Below are positions 26,205-36,308 of a stretch of 64,000 nt of DNA, one piece after another. This DNA comes from Aliiroseovarius sp. S1339 (lineage in GTDB: Bacteria > Pseudomonadota > Alphaproteobacteria > Rhodobacterales > Rhodobacteraceae): positions 1 through 64,000 of the forward strand of contig NZ_JALPQG010000004.1 in assembly GCF_023195695.1 (NCBI RefSeq), read 5' to 3'. Below the pieces are notes generated by a model, which worked only from the letters and a program-made list of their open reading frames with translations, made no database searches and was not told where the DNA came from. The translations under genes were made by a program, and so were the position numbers. The first letter of the stretch is position 1, and each line of letters opens with the position of its first letter.

Positions 26205-26333
26205 TTACATGATGGTATGCAATGCCACGCTTAGACCAAGTGCGGCCATGATGGCACCTGCGTACAAGAAGCGATCCCAGTTCAGGTCAACCAGTACGGC
26301 CAGCCCATGTGTTCCGCGATCCATCCGGTCCAT
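26205..26333 (-). CDS. Small single-span membrane protein, 42 residues
   Basis: A short gene with an excellent GGAGG ribosome site eight bases before its ATG. The product starts MDRMDRGTHGLAVLVDLNWD and ends with one hydrophobic helix (LYAGAIMAALGLSVALHTIM). Function unknown. It lies between rseP and bamA in the same direction, ended by its own terminator. A charged N-terminus followed by a C-terminal anchor would place the N-terminus in the cytoplasm. The ribosome site, clean start and membrane helix argue that it is real. Confidence 0.65.
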   Translation of the reverse strand: MDRMDRGTHGLAVLVDLNWDRFLYAGAIMAALGLSVALHTIM

Positions 26334-26465
26334 TATTACGCCTCCTGCAACGAGTCACTCCGTGTGACCCTTGCCAAACATTAACGAAAGATTGCGGCGC
26401 GACCTTTTCAGAAATGAGGCAAAATTGGGGCAAAACGGGATCTGTCCACGTTTCAACCCACCAAC

Positions 26466-27806
26466 CTACGGACAGAACAGATCATTTGTCAGACCAAACA
26501 CCATCAGCGCCAAGACCAGCGCCAAACCAATGGCCAGCATCACATTCAACACCTTATCGGACGGTTTTTTGCCGGTGACGGCCTCATAAGCGAAGAAGAC
26601 CAGATGCCCGCCGTCCAGAACCGGTATGGGAAACAGGTTCAACAGACCAATGGCCGTCGACAGCATCGCGATGAAACTGATGAAGCTTGTCGCGCCAAGC
26701 GACGCCGCCTGCCCCGACACTTGCGCAATACCCAACGGGCCGGACAGATTGCAGCTTGAAATCGCACCTGTGATCATATGCCAAAGCCCCGACAGGCTGG
26801 ACGTGATGACATACACCACCCGCTCGGCCCCCGAAGCGACGCTTTCCCACAGACCGGGCGTGCGGGTGGCTGGTTCAAAAACCATGCCCGAAGTGATGCC
26901 AATCAGCCACCGCGTCTCAAACCCGCCATCAGCGCTGGGAATATCCTGACGGCGCGGGGTCAGGGTGACCTCCATCGGGGTGCCATCACGCAGGATGCCA
27001 AGGGTCATTGCCCCGCCATCGCCATTCACCACAACCTCGCGCAAGGCGTTGAAAGTCGGCACCGGCATGCCGTCGACCGAGGCAATGAAATCGCCCTCTT
27101 TCAGACCAGCGTCGATTGCCGCAGATTTCGGGGTGACCGACCCGACAAGGGCCGGGAACGGGTGCGTGGCGGTCAGGCTGATGACCTGCCCGTCGCGCTG
27201 CACCTGATAGTCAACGAGCGCACTTTCAGGTAATTTCTCAACAATCGTATAAAACTCGGCCAGTGGGGGCATTTCATAGCCGGCGATCGACAGGATTTCA
27301 TCGCCCTCGCGCAGCCCGTCTTCCATCCCTGGCACGTTCAGAGGGGTCGCAACCGACAACGGATCGCGCGCCACACCGGTCGCCAAGGCCAGCCCGGCGA
27401 ACACTATGATCGACAGAATGAAGTTGAACACAGGGCCCGCCGCAACGGTGGCCGTGCGCGCCCACAGCGGGGCGCCGTGCATGGTGTGGCGACGTTCCTC
27501 ATCGCTCATCACGGCCATGGCGTCGTCATCTGCGCTGCCTGAAGCGACATTCGCATCACCGTGAAATTTCACATATCCGCCAATGGGAAAGGCCGCGATC
27601 TGCCAACTGGTTCCGTGCTTGTCTTCACGGGCATACACCACTGGCCCCATCCCGATTGAAAACACATCCGCTTTGATCCCGGACCAACGTCCCACGATGT
27701 AGTGGCCATATTCATGCACCGCGACAATCACCGTCAGGGCAGCCAAAAACGCCAAGATCGTGAAGGCAAGGTTGCCAAAATCGGGAAGCAGCCCGGTTAG
27801 TTCCAT
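26466..27806 (-). CDS. rseP: Site-2 intramembrane zinc protease RseP
   Basis: 446 residues. The zinc motif HEYGH lies at residues 31-35 in the first membrane helix and the third ligand is in PVLDGGHL near the C-terminus. Two PDZ domains lie in between (PLNVPGMEDGLREGDEILSIAG; SAAIDAGLKEGDFIASVDG). Members cleave anti-sigma factors such as RseA and remnant signal peptides in the inner membrane. It follows dxr by 36 bases in the envelope cluster. Confidence 0.96.
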   Translation of the reverse strand: MELTGLLPDFGNLAFTILAFLAALTVIVAVHEYGHYIVGRWSGIKADVFSIGMGPVVYAREDKHGTSWQIAAFPIGGYVKFHGDANVASGSADDDAMAVMSDEERRHTMHGAPLWARTATVAAGPVFNFILSIIVFAGLALATGVARDPLSVATPLNVPGMEDGLREGDEILSIAGYEMPPLAEFYTIVEKLPESALVDYQVQRDGQVISLTATHPFPALVGSVTPKSAAIDAGLKEGDFIASVDGMPVPTFNALREVVVNGDGGAMTLGILRDGTPMEVTLTPRRQDIPSADGGFETRWLIGITSGMVFEPATRTPGLWESVASGAERVVYVITSSLSGLWHMITGAISSCNLSGPLGIAQVSGQAASLGATSFISFIAMLSTAIGLLNLFPIPVLDGGHLVFFAYEAVTGKKPSDKVLNVMLAIGLALVLALMVFGLTNDLFCP

Positions 27807-27841
27807 GGGGGAGTCACTCCTGCTCTTATTGTTTTTGCCGC

Positions 27842-29026
27842 TTAGGGGCGGGTGTCGATCACGCGTTGTGCGGTGTTGCGTCCCATTTGGTCGGCCGCGC
27901 GCACATTATCAAGGGTCATTGCGCCATGCGCCAAAGACGCATCGCCGTCAAGGCGGGTCAAGGTCTCCTCAACAATGCCCGCCATATCCATGAAACCGAT
28001 CTGACCGGCGATGAACGCATCCAGAGCGACCTCTTTGGCGGCGTTGAAGATGGCACCGGACATTCCGCCTGCCGCCATCACCTCGCGTGCAAGGCGCAGA
28101 GCGGGATAGCGGACCTCGTCCGGCGCGCGAAACTCCAGCGTGGCGATCTTGGCAAGGTCCAGCCGGTCGACCGGCAATGCGCGACGGTCGGGCCAATGCA
28201 GGGCGTAGCCGATCGCATGGCGCATATCGGGCGCGCCCAGATGCGCCATCAGCGCGCCGTCATTGAACCCCACCAGCGCGTGGACCAGGCTTTGGGGGTG
28301 AACGACAACCTCGATCTGCTCTGGACGGATATCGAAATACTCTTTTGTTTCTATGACTTCCAGTGCCTTGTTAAACATCGAGGCGCTGTCTATCGTGATC
28401 CGTTGCCCCATATCCCAGTTCGGATGCGCACTGGCCTCAGCCAGCGTAGCACCCGCTAGCTTTTCAAGCGGCCAGTCACGAAACGCCCCGCCCGACGCGG
28501 TGATAATCACGCGCTCGACCGAGGCTATATCTTCACCCACAAGCCCCTGAAAAACGGCGGAGTGCTCGCTGTCCACGGGCAGAATGCGTGCGTGGTGAGC
28601 TTGGGCGGTGGCCATGATCAGCGGGCCTGCCGTGACAAGGCTCTCTTTGTTGGCCAAAGCTAAGGTCGCGCGCGCCTCAAGCGCCCGCAGACCGGGCAGA
28701 AGCCCTGCGGCACCTACTATTGAAGACATCACCCAATCGGCGGGACGCATGGCGGCTTCTTCCATGGCGGCGTCACCAGCGGCTGCCTCTATCCCCGACC
28801 CAGCCAGCGCTTCGCGCAAGGCGGGCAGGTTTTTTTCATGTGCAGTAATGGCAACGTTCGCTTTCAGCCGGATCGCATCATGCGCCAGCAGGGCCACATT
28901 GTGCCCACCCGTCAGGGCCACAACATCATATCCATCTGGATCACGGGCGATCAGGTCGATGGTGGATTGCCCAACCGACCCCGTCGCCCCAAAGATCGAG
29001 ACCCGTCGCTGCGATGTCGGTGTCAT
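27842..29026 (-). CDS. dxr: 1-deoxy-D-xylulose 5-phosphate reductoisomerase
   Basis: 394 residues. NADPH-binding motif FGATGSVG near residue 11, metal-binding LPVDSEHSAVFQ at about 150, and TIDSASMFNKALEVIE later. It makes 2-C-methyl-D-erythritol 4-phosphate in the non-mevalonate isoprenoid pathway. The next gene upstream is cdsA and then uppS, which uses isoprenoid products, so the cluster joins precursor supply and carrier lipid synthesis. Confidence 0.97.
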   Translation of the reverse strand: MTPTSQRRVSIFGATGSVGQSTIDLIARDPDGYDVVALTGGHNVALLAHDAIRLKANVAITAHEKNLPALREALAGSGIEAAAGDAAMEEAAMRPADWVMSSIVGAAGLLPGLRALEARATLALANKESLVTAGPLIMATAQAHHARILPVDSEHSAVFQGLVGEDIASVERVIITASGGAFRDWPLEKLAGATLAEASAHPNWDMGQRITIDSASMFNKALEVIETKEYFDIRPEQIEVVVHPQSLVHALVGFNDGALMAHLGAPDMRHAIGYALHWPDRRALPVDRLDLAKIATLEFRAPDEVRYPALRLAREVMAAGGMSGAIFNAAKEVALDAFIAGQIGFMDMAGIVEETLTRLDGDASLAHGAMTLDNVRAADQMGRNTAQRVIDTRP

Positions 29027-29042
29027 GCGCCCTGCCCTGTTT

Positions 29043-29858
29043 TCATGTTGAAACGAAAAGAGACGCAGCCCCGGTCAACACCATCAGAAGACCCGCCGCG
29101 CCAATCATCGCGTCAAAGCGATCCAGCATCCCGCCGTGACCCGGAATGAGGTTTGAGCTGTCTTTCACGCCCACCTTCCGCTTGATTGCGCTTGCAACGA
29201 TATCGCCCATCTGGCCAGCAAATGCGATCAGCGGGGCGAACAACGCTTCTGTGGGCGTAAAAACGCCCTGCGTTGCGCCAAGCAGGCCGATCAATAACGC
29301 TCCGACCCAGCCCGCAACAGTGCCAGACCACGTCTTTTTGGGACTGATGCGCGGCCAGAACTTCGGCCCGCCCATCGTGCGCCCGACGAAATATCCTGCG
29401 ACATCCGACATGATGATAATCATCAAGAACCAGATCAGAACCGGCCCCGGGCCCATCGCAATGAAGCCCAGACCGGCCAACATGATCAGACTGCAATAAC
29501 TAAGGAACAACAGCCGGTGTTCTTTGATCAAAACCGCGCCAAGAAGCGGCGGGATCAACAGCGTCAGCGTTTTCGCCGTCACCAGACCCCTGCCCGGATC
29601 GGCGCCGTTAATGCCAGAACCCGCAACGAAAACGGCAAGCGTTGCGAGGCCGCCAAGTAGGACAGAGATTTTTGGCGTGGACGGCTGCAAAAGCCGCGCA
29701 AATTCACCCACACACAAGCCGATCGCGACGGCAATCAAGATCAGATATATCGGATTGCCCAGGGCAATCGCCAGAATCGCGATCGCCGCCAGGACAATGG
29801 CAGACAGCACGCGGGGTGCCAGATCGGACCAATTGGTGGAAGGATTACTGATTTTCAT
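29043..29858 (-). CDS. cdsA: Phosphatidate cytidylyltransferase
   Basis: 271 residues with about seven membrane helices. The family signature is seen in ISPKKTWSGTVAGW and the C-terminal VKDSSNLIPGHGGMLDRFDAM with its acidic metal-binding residues. It makes CDP-diacylglycerol for phospholipid synthesis. It lies between uppS and dxr, with 16 bases to dxr. Confidence 0.96.
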   Translation of the reverse strand: MKISNPSTNWSDLAPRVLSAIVLAAIAILAIALGNPIYLILIAVAIGLCVGEFARLLQPSTPKISVLLGGLATLAVFVAGSGINGADPGRGLVTAKTLTLLIPPLLGAVLIKEHRLLFLSYCSLIMLAGLGFIAMGPGPVLIWFLMIIIMSDVAGYFVGRTMGGPKFWPRISPKKTWSGTVAGWVGALLIGLLGATQGVFTPTEALFAPLIAFAGQMGDIVASAIKRKVGVKDSSNLIPGHGGMLDRFDAMIGAAGLLMVLTGAASLFVST

Positions 29859-29928
29859 GACGGGTTTATGGCACTCACACGCCCGGCCCTCAAGCGGTTG
29901 ATCATGCGGGCATGGGGCAAGATCGCGA

Positions 29929-29951
29929 CGTGGCGCAAATGTCGCGCCACG
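29929..29951. other. Perfect hairpin between uppS and cdsA
   Basis: CGTGGCGC and GCGCCACG pair with a seven-base loop in the 111-base gap between the two minus-strand genes. No T-run follows, so it may be an mRNA processing or stability element rather than a terminator. Confidence 0.4.
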
Positions 29952-29969
29952 TTTGGGCAGAATGGTGGG

Positions 29970-30725
29970 TTATTCTGCCGCCGTCTCAACCGCGCCAAAG
30001 CGCCGTTCGCGCCCGGCAAAGCGATCCACGACCTCGGCAAACACCTCGGTCGAAAAATCGGGCCAAAGCGTGTCGATGAATTCATATTCCGCGTAAGCGG
30101 ATTGCCACAGCAGAAAGTTTGAAATTCGCGCCTCACCCGATGTTCGGATCACAAGGTCGGGATCAGGTAAAACGCATGTATCCAAGTAACTTGTCAGCGT
30201 TTGCTCATCTACGCTTTCAGGATCCAATTGACCTGCGGCCACATCCATTGCCATCCGTCGAGTGGCGCGCGCCACCTCGTCCCGGCCACCGTAGTTCAGG
30301 GCGATGGTCAGATGGACGCGATCATTGCCTTCGGTCAGCGTTTCAAGCTCGTGCATCAAGGCGATAAGCTTTTTGTCCAGCCGATTACGGTCGCCAATGA
30401 ACCGCACGCGCACGCCTTCGTTGAACAACGCACGGGCCTCTTTGTGGATATAGCGGCGAAACAGGCTCATCAGGCCCGCAACCTCGGTCTGGGTACGCTT
30501 CCAGTTTTCTGTCGAAAAGGCGAAAATCGTTATGTATTTCACACCCAGGTCCGGGCAAGCCTCGACAATCTCACGAACACGTTTGGCTCCGGCATGGTGG
30601 CCAAATAGCCGAGGTTTGCCCCGCCTTTTTGCCCAGCGTCCATTGCCGTCCATGATGATGGCGACATGAGCCGGCGTTTTTTGCGCCTTCTCTGCTTTGT
30701 CCACGGCTTTGGTGCCCATCAACAT
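29970..30725 (-). CDS. uppS: Isoprenyl (undecaprenyl) diphosphate synthase
   Basis: 251 residues from the ATG at 30725 (an ATG six bases later is also possible). Motifs: HVAIIMDGNGRWAKRRG with the catalytic aspartate, FAFSTENWKR, and DLVIRTSGEARISNFLLWQ near the C-terminus. It makes the C55 carrier lipid precursor for peptidoglycan and O-antigen. It follows frr by about 43 bases. Confidence 0.96.
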   Translation of the reverse strand: MLMGTKAVDKAEKAQKTPAHVAIIMDGNGRWAKRRGKPRLFGHHAGAKRVREIVEACPDLGVKYITIFAFSTENWKRTQTEVAGLMSLFRRYIHKEARALFNEGVRVRFIGDRNRLDKKLIALMHELETLTEGNDRVHLTIALNYGGRDEVARATRRMAMDVAAGQLDPESVDEQTLTSYLDTCVLPDPDLVIRTSGEARISNFLLWQSAYAEYEFIDTLWPDFSTEVFAEVVDRFAGRERRFGAVETAAE

Positions 30726-30768
30726 GCCCAATTCTACTTTTAAGATCAAAGATCGCCCCGTTTCGGGG

Positions 30769-31335
30769 TCAAACCTGCATGATCTCTTCTTGTTTTACCT
30801 CAAGAGCCTTGTCGACATTACCAACAAATTTGTCTGTCAGGCCCTGCACTTCATCATGCCAGAATTTGTGATCGTCTTCACTCATTCCATCATTCTTCGC
30901 TTTTTTAAGCTGTTCCATGCCATCACGACGCACGTTTCTGACCGATACGCGCGCGTGTTCGGCGTATTGCGCGGCAACGCGGCTAAGTTCGCGGCGGCGT
31001 TCCTCGTTCAACTCCGGGATCGGCAGCATGATAATGGTGCCATTAAGCTGCGGGTTGATGCCAAGACCACTTTCGCGGATGGCTTTTTCAACGGCATTCA
31101 CCATGCTTTTGTCCCAGACATTGATCGTGACCATGCGCGGCTCGGGCACGTTCACGGTGCCCACCTGATTGATCGGTGTGCGCTGACCATAGGCTTCGAC
31201 CATAATCGGCTCCAGCATCGATGCCGACGCGCGTCCGGTGCGCAGCGACGCAAATTCAGTTCTCAACGAGGCAATCGCGCCATCCATGCGGCGTTCCAGA
31301 TCACCCATATCCAGTTCAAATTCTTCGTTGGCCAT
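30769..31335 (-). CDS. frr: Ribosome recycling factor
   Basis: 188 residues from the ATG at 31335 ([20 protein letters not shown]). The family core is intact: [20 protein letters not shown] and [27 protein letters not shown]. It splits post-termination ribosomes together with EF-G. It follows pyrH by 155 bases, the usual order. Confidence 0.97.
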   Translation of the reverse strand: MANEEFELDMGDLERRMDGAIASLRTEFASLRTGRASASMLEPIMVEAYGQRTPINQVGTVNVPEPRMVTINVWDKSMVNAVEKAIRESGLGINPQLNGTIIMLPIPELNEERRRELSRVAAQYAEHARVSVRNVRRDGMEQLKKAKNDGMSEDDHKFWHDEVQGLTDKFVGNVDKALEVKQEEIMQV

Positions 31336-31490
31336 CTTATGGCTTCCCCTTGTCTTCTTCTCGCTTGTCAAACCGAGCGTCTTTGGCCCGGTATAGCGCC
31401 ACCACCCATCAAATGTATAGGTCCGGTTCCCCTGACGATGCGCGTTGTTTCAATCTTGGGCGAAAAATCGCCCCAAGATATCAGGCTGTT

Positions 31491-32264
31491 TCAGTTACCG
31501 ACGCGCGTATACGTGCCTTCGCCAGACAGAATGCCTTTGAAGCCGCCGGGCTCGTCCAGTGAAAAGACGATGATCGGCAGGTTATTGTCACGCGCCAGCG
31601 CAATGGCCGAGGCATCCATGACCCCCAACCGCTTGGCCAGCACATCATCATAGGACACCTGATCATAACGCACGGCCTCTGAGTTGGTAACCGGGTCCAT
31701 ATCATAGACACCATCGACCTTGGTTCCCTTAAAGATCGCTTCGCAAGCCATTTCATTTGCTCGTAAAGTTGCCGCTGTATCTGTGGTGAAATACGGGTTA
31801 CCGGTGCCCGCGGCAAAGATGCAGACCCGTCCTTTTTCAAGGTGGCGCACCGCGCGACGGCGGATGTAAGGCTCACACACCTGATCCATCGGAATGGCCG
31901 AGATCACGCGGGTATACACCCCCAGCCCTTCAAGGGCCGATTGCATCGCCAGCGCGTTCATCACTGTTGCCAACATCCCCATGTAATCTGCGGTCGTGCG
32001 CTCCATACCCTGGGCCGAGCCTTGCAGCCCCCGGAAGATATTGCCGCCGCCGATCACCATGCAGATCTCGACGCCCATATCGTGGACCGACTTGACCTCT
32101 TGCGCGATGCGTTCAACGGTTGGGGGGTTCAGGCCGAAGCCTTGATCACCCATCAGCGCTTCGCCTGAAATTTTCAACATGACACGTTTATAGGTTGGTT
32201 GCGGGATGTCGGTGTCGCTTTGCGAAGCGCCTGCGCCCGTAACCACTGAGGCCTGATCACTCAT
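31491..32264 (-). CDS. pyrH: Uridylate kinase
   Basis: 257 residues from the ATG at 32264. A serine/alanine-rich N-terminal leader of about 25 residues precedes the core ([20 protein letters not shown]). Other motifs: [10 protein letters not shown] and [28 protein letters not shown]. It phosphorylates UMP to UDP and is usually feedback-inhibited by UTP. First gene of the minus-strand cluster, divergent from miaA. Confidence 0.97.
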   Translation of the reverse strand: MSDQASVVTGAGASQSDTDIPQPTYKRVMLKISGEALMGDQGFGLNPPTVERIAQEVKSVHDMGVEICMVIGGGNIFRGLQGSAQGMERTTADYMGMLATVMNALAMQSALEGLGVYTRVISAIPMDQVCEPYIRRRAVRHLEKGRVCIFAAGTGNPYFTTDTAATLRANEMACEAIFKGTKVDGVYDMDPVTNSEAVRYDQVSYDDVLAKRLGVMDASAIALARDNNLPIIVFSLDEPGGFKGILSGEGTYTRVGN

Positions 32265-32395
32265 CGGTTGCCACTCTCTGGTTGTCGTGATTGTGTTGGC
32301 GCGCAAGATGCCTGATCAAAGCAGATTATTCAATGCGCGATCCCGGATGCGCGGCAAAAAAGAAGCAATCAAGGCGCAACCCAAGTGAGGAGCCG

Positions 32396-33295
32396 ATGCC
32401 GGATACTGGCGATGACATTCTGAAAATCGCAGATCGCGTCCCCGCCCATCAACCGGTTCTGATCGCTGGGCCGACGGCCTCGGGGAAATCCGCGCTGGCC
32501 TTAGCCATCGCCGAGGCATCGGGCGGTGTGATCGTGAATGGTGACGCACTGCAGGTCTTTTCCAATTGGCGGATACTGACTGCGCGCCCATCAGAGGCAG
32601 ACGAAGCCCGCGCGCCGCACCTTCTTTATGGTCACATCCCCGGTGATCAGGAGTATTCCGTGGGCCATTGGCTGCGTGACGTCGCCCCTATCCTGCAGGG
32701 TGGCGCACGTCCGATCATCGTCGGCGGCACCGGGTTGAACCTGTCGGCATTGACCGAAGGGCTGGCCGACATTCCCCCAACGCCCGCCCATATCCGTGCA
32801 GAAGGTGAAGCATTGCTTGCCACAGATGGCCCGCCCGTCCTGCTGGCGGCCCTTGATCCGGACACACTGGCGCGGATTGACCAGCAGAACCCGGCCCGCG
32901 TGGCGCGCGCATGGGAAGTGCAGCGCAGCACCGGGCGCGGTTTGGCAAGCTGGCAGGATGATACCCCGCCCCCGCTATTGCCGCTGCCGAATGCCTGCGC
33001 CTTCGTGCTTGAGCCTGACCGTGACTGGCTGCGCGGTCGCATCGCGCGCCGCTTCGACTTGATGCTGGATCAAGGTGCGTTGGACGAGGCGCGCGCCAAC
33101 CTTGCGAACTGGAACCCCAAAGACCCCAGCGCCAAGGCCATCGGTGCGCCCGAATTGATTTCGCATCTGAATGGTGAGTTGACACTGGACGAGGCACGCG
33201 CAAGCGCCATCATTGCCTCGCAGCAATATGCCAAGCGGCAACGGACGTGGTTTCGAAAACGGATGCGCAAGTGGCAGGTGATTCCCCTGCCCTGA
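32396..33295 (+). CDS. miaA: tRNA dimethylallyltransferase
   Basis: 299 residues from the ATG at 32396, with GAGGAG upstream; the ORF extends further upstream but without similarity. P-loop [20 protein letters not shown], then [20 protein letters not shown] in place of the usual DSMQVYR motif, and [19 protein letters not shown]. It puts an isopentenyl group on A37 of tRNAs that read UNN codons. Confidence 0.95.
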   Translation: MPDTGDDILKIADRVPAHQPVLIAGPTASGKSALALAIAEASGGVIVNGDALQVFSNWRILTARPSEADEARAPHLLYGHIPGDQEYSVGHWLRDVAPILQGGARPIIVGGTGLNLSALTEGLADIPPTPAHIRAEGEALLATDGPPVLLAALDPDTLARIDQQNPARVARAWEVQRSTGRGLASWQDDTPPPLLPLPNACAFVLEPDRDWLRGRIARRFDLMLDQGALDEARANLANWNPKDPSAKAIGAPELISHLNGELTLDEARASAIIASQQYAKRQRTWFRKRMRKWQVIPLP

Positions 33296-33498
33296 TCACA
33301 AGGCACGCGATATTTCACACGATCACCGTCTGAATTTCCGCATCAATCCGCCGAAATAGCCACATTTGTCGCCCAAACCCTGTGAACAAGCTGTGGATAA
33401 CTCGCCTTGAGAAAAAATCGTGAGACAGGCCCGGATTTTTAGGATACCCATAGTGCGTTGAGAAATTATGCCTGATTATGTGACCAGACTTAGAACAA

Positions 33499-34305
33499 AT
33501 GACCAAAAACACCGCTATTTCCTCGCCCTTTCGTGTCATGCCGCTTGCCCGGTTGGGAAGTGGTGGCCGCTGGCGCACCGAAGCGATGCGGTCCTATGGC
33601 GCGCCGGTTCTGTTGTGGTTCACACGCGGGCAAGGCCGGATCACAGTAAACGGCGTGACGGCCGGCTATGGTCCGCATAATTGCCTGTTCCTGCCCGCCG
33701 GTACGATGCACGGGTTCGAAATGTCCAGTCAGGTTAACGGAACCATCGTGGTCTTTCCGCAAGGCAGCGAAGACGAACTTGCCCTGCCCAACGAGGCCGT
33801 CCACCTGCGCCTGCGCGAAACGGACAAACAGATGATTTTGAACGGGCTGGTCGACGACCTGCACCGCGAAATGGAAAAAGGCTCTGACACCGCACGTCGC
33901 GCCATGATGTGCCATGCGGGCCTGCTGTCGGTGTGGCTTGAACGTCAACTGGCCGACACAAAGGTCGACCAGACCGCGATCAACGCCACCGGGCGTCTGG
34001 TCAACGCCTACACCGCCCTGGTCGAACAGGCCTTCCACACAGACAAAACCGTGCGCGACTATGCGGCGGAACTGGGCGTGACGCCCACCCATCTTAGCCG
34101 CGTCTGTAACAAGACTTGTGGGCGCCCTGCCTCGGCGATCCTGCAAGACCGCATCCATTACGAGGCACGTCGCCTGTTGACGGAAACTCACATTCCCATC
34201 AAAGACATCGCCAAATCGCTTGGCTTTGCCTCGGCCGCCTATTTTACCCGTGCTTTCCAAAAGCAAACCGGCGCGACCCCTTCGGCGTTCCGCAAAGGCG
34301 GCTAA
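33499..34305 (+). CDS. AraC-family regulator with cupin sensor domain
   Basis: 268 residues. The N-terminal half is a cupin-type ligand domain (VLLWFTRGQGRITVNG, then NCLFLPAGTMHGFE). The C-terminal 100 residues are an AraC/XylS double helix-turn-helix (VRDYAAELGVTPTHLSRVCNKTCGRPASAILQDRIHYEARRLL; IPIKDIAKSLGFASAAYFTRAFQKQTGATPSAF). It resembles PobR-like activators of aromatic catabolism. The next genes on the same strand, a VOC protein and an ABM-like protein, are candidate targets; this is inferred from position. Confidence 0.9.
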   Translation: MTKNTAISSPFRVMPLARLGSGGRWRTEAMRSYGAPVLLWFTRGQGRITVNGVTAGYGPHNCLFLPAGTMHGFEMSSQVNGTIVVFPQGSEDELALPNEAVHLRLRETDKQMILNGLVDDLHREMEKGSDTARRAMMCHAGLLSVWLERQLADTKVDQTAINATGRLVNAYTALVEQAFHTDKTVRDYAAELGVTPTHLSRVCNKTCGRPASAILQDRIHYEARRLLTETHIPIKDIAKSLGFASAAYFTRAFQKQTGATPSAFRKGG

Positions 34306-34502
34306 ACGATCCGGTCATGTCGTCGAGATCGCCGGGTGACAGTGTGATCTGGCCCTTGATCCCAAGCGCGGTCATCATGATCCGCGCCAACGTCCTTTCT
34401 TTCGCCCCATCAAAGAAGATTTCACCTGTTTTGGACACTTGTGTCAAATCGTTGCATTTGCAACGACATTATGATAGTTAACACCGAAACTGGAGGAACA
34501 TC

Positions 34503-35048
34503 ATGAAAATTGAACAGATTCACCACGTCGCCTATCGCTGTAAGGACGCCAAGGAAACCGTTGAATGGTATGGTAAAATGCTGAACATGGACTTCGTTCT
34601 GGCGATCGCCGAAGACCATGTGCCATCGACCCACGAACCTGACCCCTACATGCATGTTTTTCTGGACGCCGGGAATGGCAACGTGCTGGCCTTCTTCGAA
34701 CTGCCAACCAAACCCGAAATGGGTCGCGATCCCAACACGCCGATTTGGGTCCAGCACATCGCGTTCAAGGTCAAAGACCGCGCAGAGTTAATTGAATTCA
34801 AAGAACATCTTGAAAAAGAAGGTGTCGAGGTTCTGGGCGTCACCGATCATTCGCTGTTCCACTCGATCTATTTCTTTGACCCCAACGGCCACCGCGTCGA
34901 ACTGGCCTGCCCCGACCCCAAAGAGGAGGCGATGCTGGCCCGGATGGACGAAGTCAAATGGGACATGTTGAATGAATGGTCACAGACCAAGCGTGCGCCC
35001 AAACATGCCGAATGGCTGCATAAAAAAGAGCTGTCCGGGGTAGAATAG
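34503..35048 (+). CDS. VOC-superfamily metalloprotein (glyoxalase/extradiol dioxygenase fold)
   Basis: 181 residues. It begins MKIEQIHHVAYRCKDAKETVEWYGKML, the start of a vicinal-oxygen-chelate module, and the metal ligands are probably H7 or H8, the histidine in WVQHIAFKV and the glutamate in GHRVELACP. Two VOC modules make one active site. The C-terminal 35 residues are helical and charged. The reaction is unknown; dioxygenase, epimerase and lyase roles are all possible. TGGAGGAACATC gives a strong ribosome site. It is followed after 50 bases by an ABM-fold protein. Confidence 0.85.
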   Translation: MKIEQIHHVAYRCKDAKETVEWYGKMLNMDFVLAIAEDHVPSTHEPDPYMHVFLDAGNGNVLAFFELPTKPEMGRDPNTPIWVQHIAFKVKDRAELIEFKEHLEKEGVEVLGVTDHSLFHSIYFFDPNGHRVELACPDPKEEAMLARMDEVKWDMLNEWSQTKRAPKHAEWLHKKELSGVE

Positions 35049-35098
35049 GAACGATCACCACTCTAATCTGGGCGCGATCTTAAGAAGGACGCGTCCAG

Positions 35099-35446
35099 AT
35101 GACACCGGAACGTTTTGCCCCCCTGCCAACCCCACCCTATTACGCGGTGATTTTCACCAACCAGCTGGCCGATCCCGCGCCGGGCTACGAGGCGATGGCA
35201 GACCAGATTTTCGAACGTGCTCAGGCCCAGCCCGGATATTTGGGCGCAGAAAGCACCCGCGATGGCGCAGGTCTTGGCATCACTGTGTCCTATTGGAAAG
35301 ACGAAGCATCGATTCGCGCGTGGAAGGCCGTTTCAGACCACATGGTCGCGCAAAAACATGGCATAGATCGCTGGTATGCGCATTACACGCTGCGCGTCGC
35401 CAAGGTTGAACGCGCCTATGAGGGGCCGGAAGGCCGCCACCTGTAA
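35099..35446 (+). CDS. Antibiotic biosynthesis monooxygenase (ABM)-like protein
   Basis: 115 residues with the dimeric ferredoxin-like fold of the ABM family: YYAVIFTNQLADPAPGYEAMADQIFERAQAQPGYLGAES and ISYWKDEASIRAWK-type motif (here TVSYWKDEASIRAWKAVSDH). Such proteins oxidise small quinones or act as heme-handling or stress proteins; the exact role is not known. It follows the VOC gene in the same direction and ends before the convergent lytic transglycosylase gene. Confidence 0.8.
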   Translation: MTPERFAPLPTPPYYAVIFTNQLADPAPGYEAMADQIFERAQAQPGYLGAESTRDGAGLGITVSYWKDEASIRAWKAVSDHMVAQKHGIDRWYAHYTLRVAKVERAYEGPEGRHL

Positions 35447-35483
35447 CGGCCAGTCAGACGGTCAACATGTACGCGGCGCCAGC

Positions 35484-36092
35484 TTAACTGCCCAGAATCG
35501 CGCGCACATAGCCGCGCGTTTCCTTATAAGGCGGCACGCCAGAATGTTTCTGCACCGCTTCCGGCCCGGCATTATAAGCCGCCAGTGCCAGACGCCACGA
35601 CCGGAACCGATCATATTGCTGGCGCAGATAGCGCGCACCACCTTCAAGGTTCTGCGCCGGATCATGTGGGTTCACGCCCAGCTTGCGCGCGGTGAACGGC
35701 ATAAGCTGCGCCAAACCAATAGCCCCCGCATGGCTCAGCGCGCGTGGATTCCATCCGCTTTCCTGCTGCACAAGGCGCAAGAACAGGTCTTGCGGAATGC
35801 CGTGGCGTTGCGCGGCCGATTTGGCCAACGCCAAGAACTTGCCTTTGTATTTTCCTTTGAACGACGGGATGCCATAGGTCGGTTCGGCCCCCTTGTTCGG
35901 CGTCAGCCGGGTGCTGGCCGCGTATTGCTGGGCCGCGCGGCTATCGAGCACACGTGTCTGCGATGCGAAAGCGGCACGTCCACCAGAGCTTGAAAAGAGG
36001 TTATCCGCTAAAGCAGCCCCCCCAATCGGTGCGACACTTGTCGCGAGGCCCAAAATACAGCCCAATGTGGTCGAAAAAAACTTGCGCAACAT
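35484..36092 (-). CDS. Lytic transglycosylase (SLT domain)
   Basis: 202 residues from the ATG at 36092. A signal peptide ([20 protein letters not shown]) is followed by a linker and, from about residue 90, a SLT domain with the catalytic glutamate in [24 protein letters not shown] and the [11 protein letters not shown] motif. It cleaves peptidoglycan glycan strands in the periplasm. It is small and could be a housekeeping enzyme or tied to a secretion machine; no such machine is near. Confidence 0.92.
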   Translation of the reverse strand: MLRKFFSTTLGCILGLATSVAPIGGAALADNLFSSSGGRAAFASQTRVLDSRAAQQYAASTRLTPNKGAEPTYGIPSFKGKYKGKFLALAKSAAQRHGIPQDLFLRLVQQESGWNPRALSHAGAIGLAQLMPFTARKLGVNPHDPAQNLEGGARYLRQQYDRFRSWRLALAAYNAGPEAVQKHSGVPPYKETRGYVRAILGS

Positions 36093-36308
36093 GCCTGTCC
36101 CCCGAAAACCCTCGCCTGCAATATACGCAAGTTCCCGATTTTGGGAAAGAGGGTGCATGAATTTCGCAGCAAGCGTGCGCGCCGGGCCAGAAAAAACTGT
36201 AGTCTCTGGCCTGCCTCACCTGGCTGGGACGACTGGTTTTTCCGATTTCATCTGGCCCACCACATGGTGTAACCATGGGGTCGAATTACAGAATCGGAAG
36301 GACGACGG

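Noticed and set aside
34244-34447. 67-codon minus ORF overlapping the AraC gene end
   Set aside because: Codon choice in its first part looks plausible, but it overlaps the AraC gene and the promoter region of the VOC gene; support is too weak.
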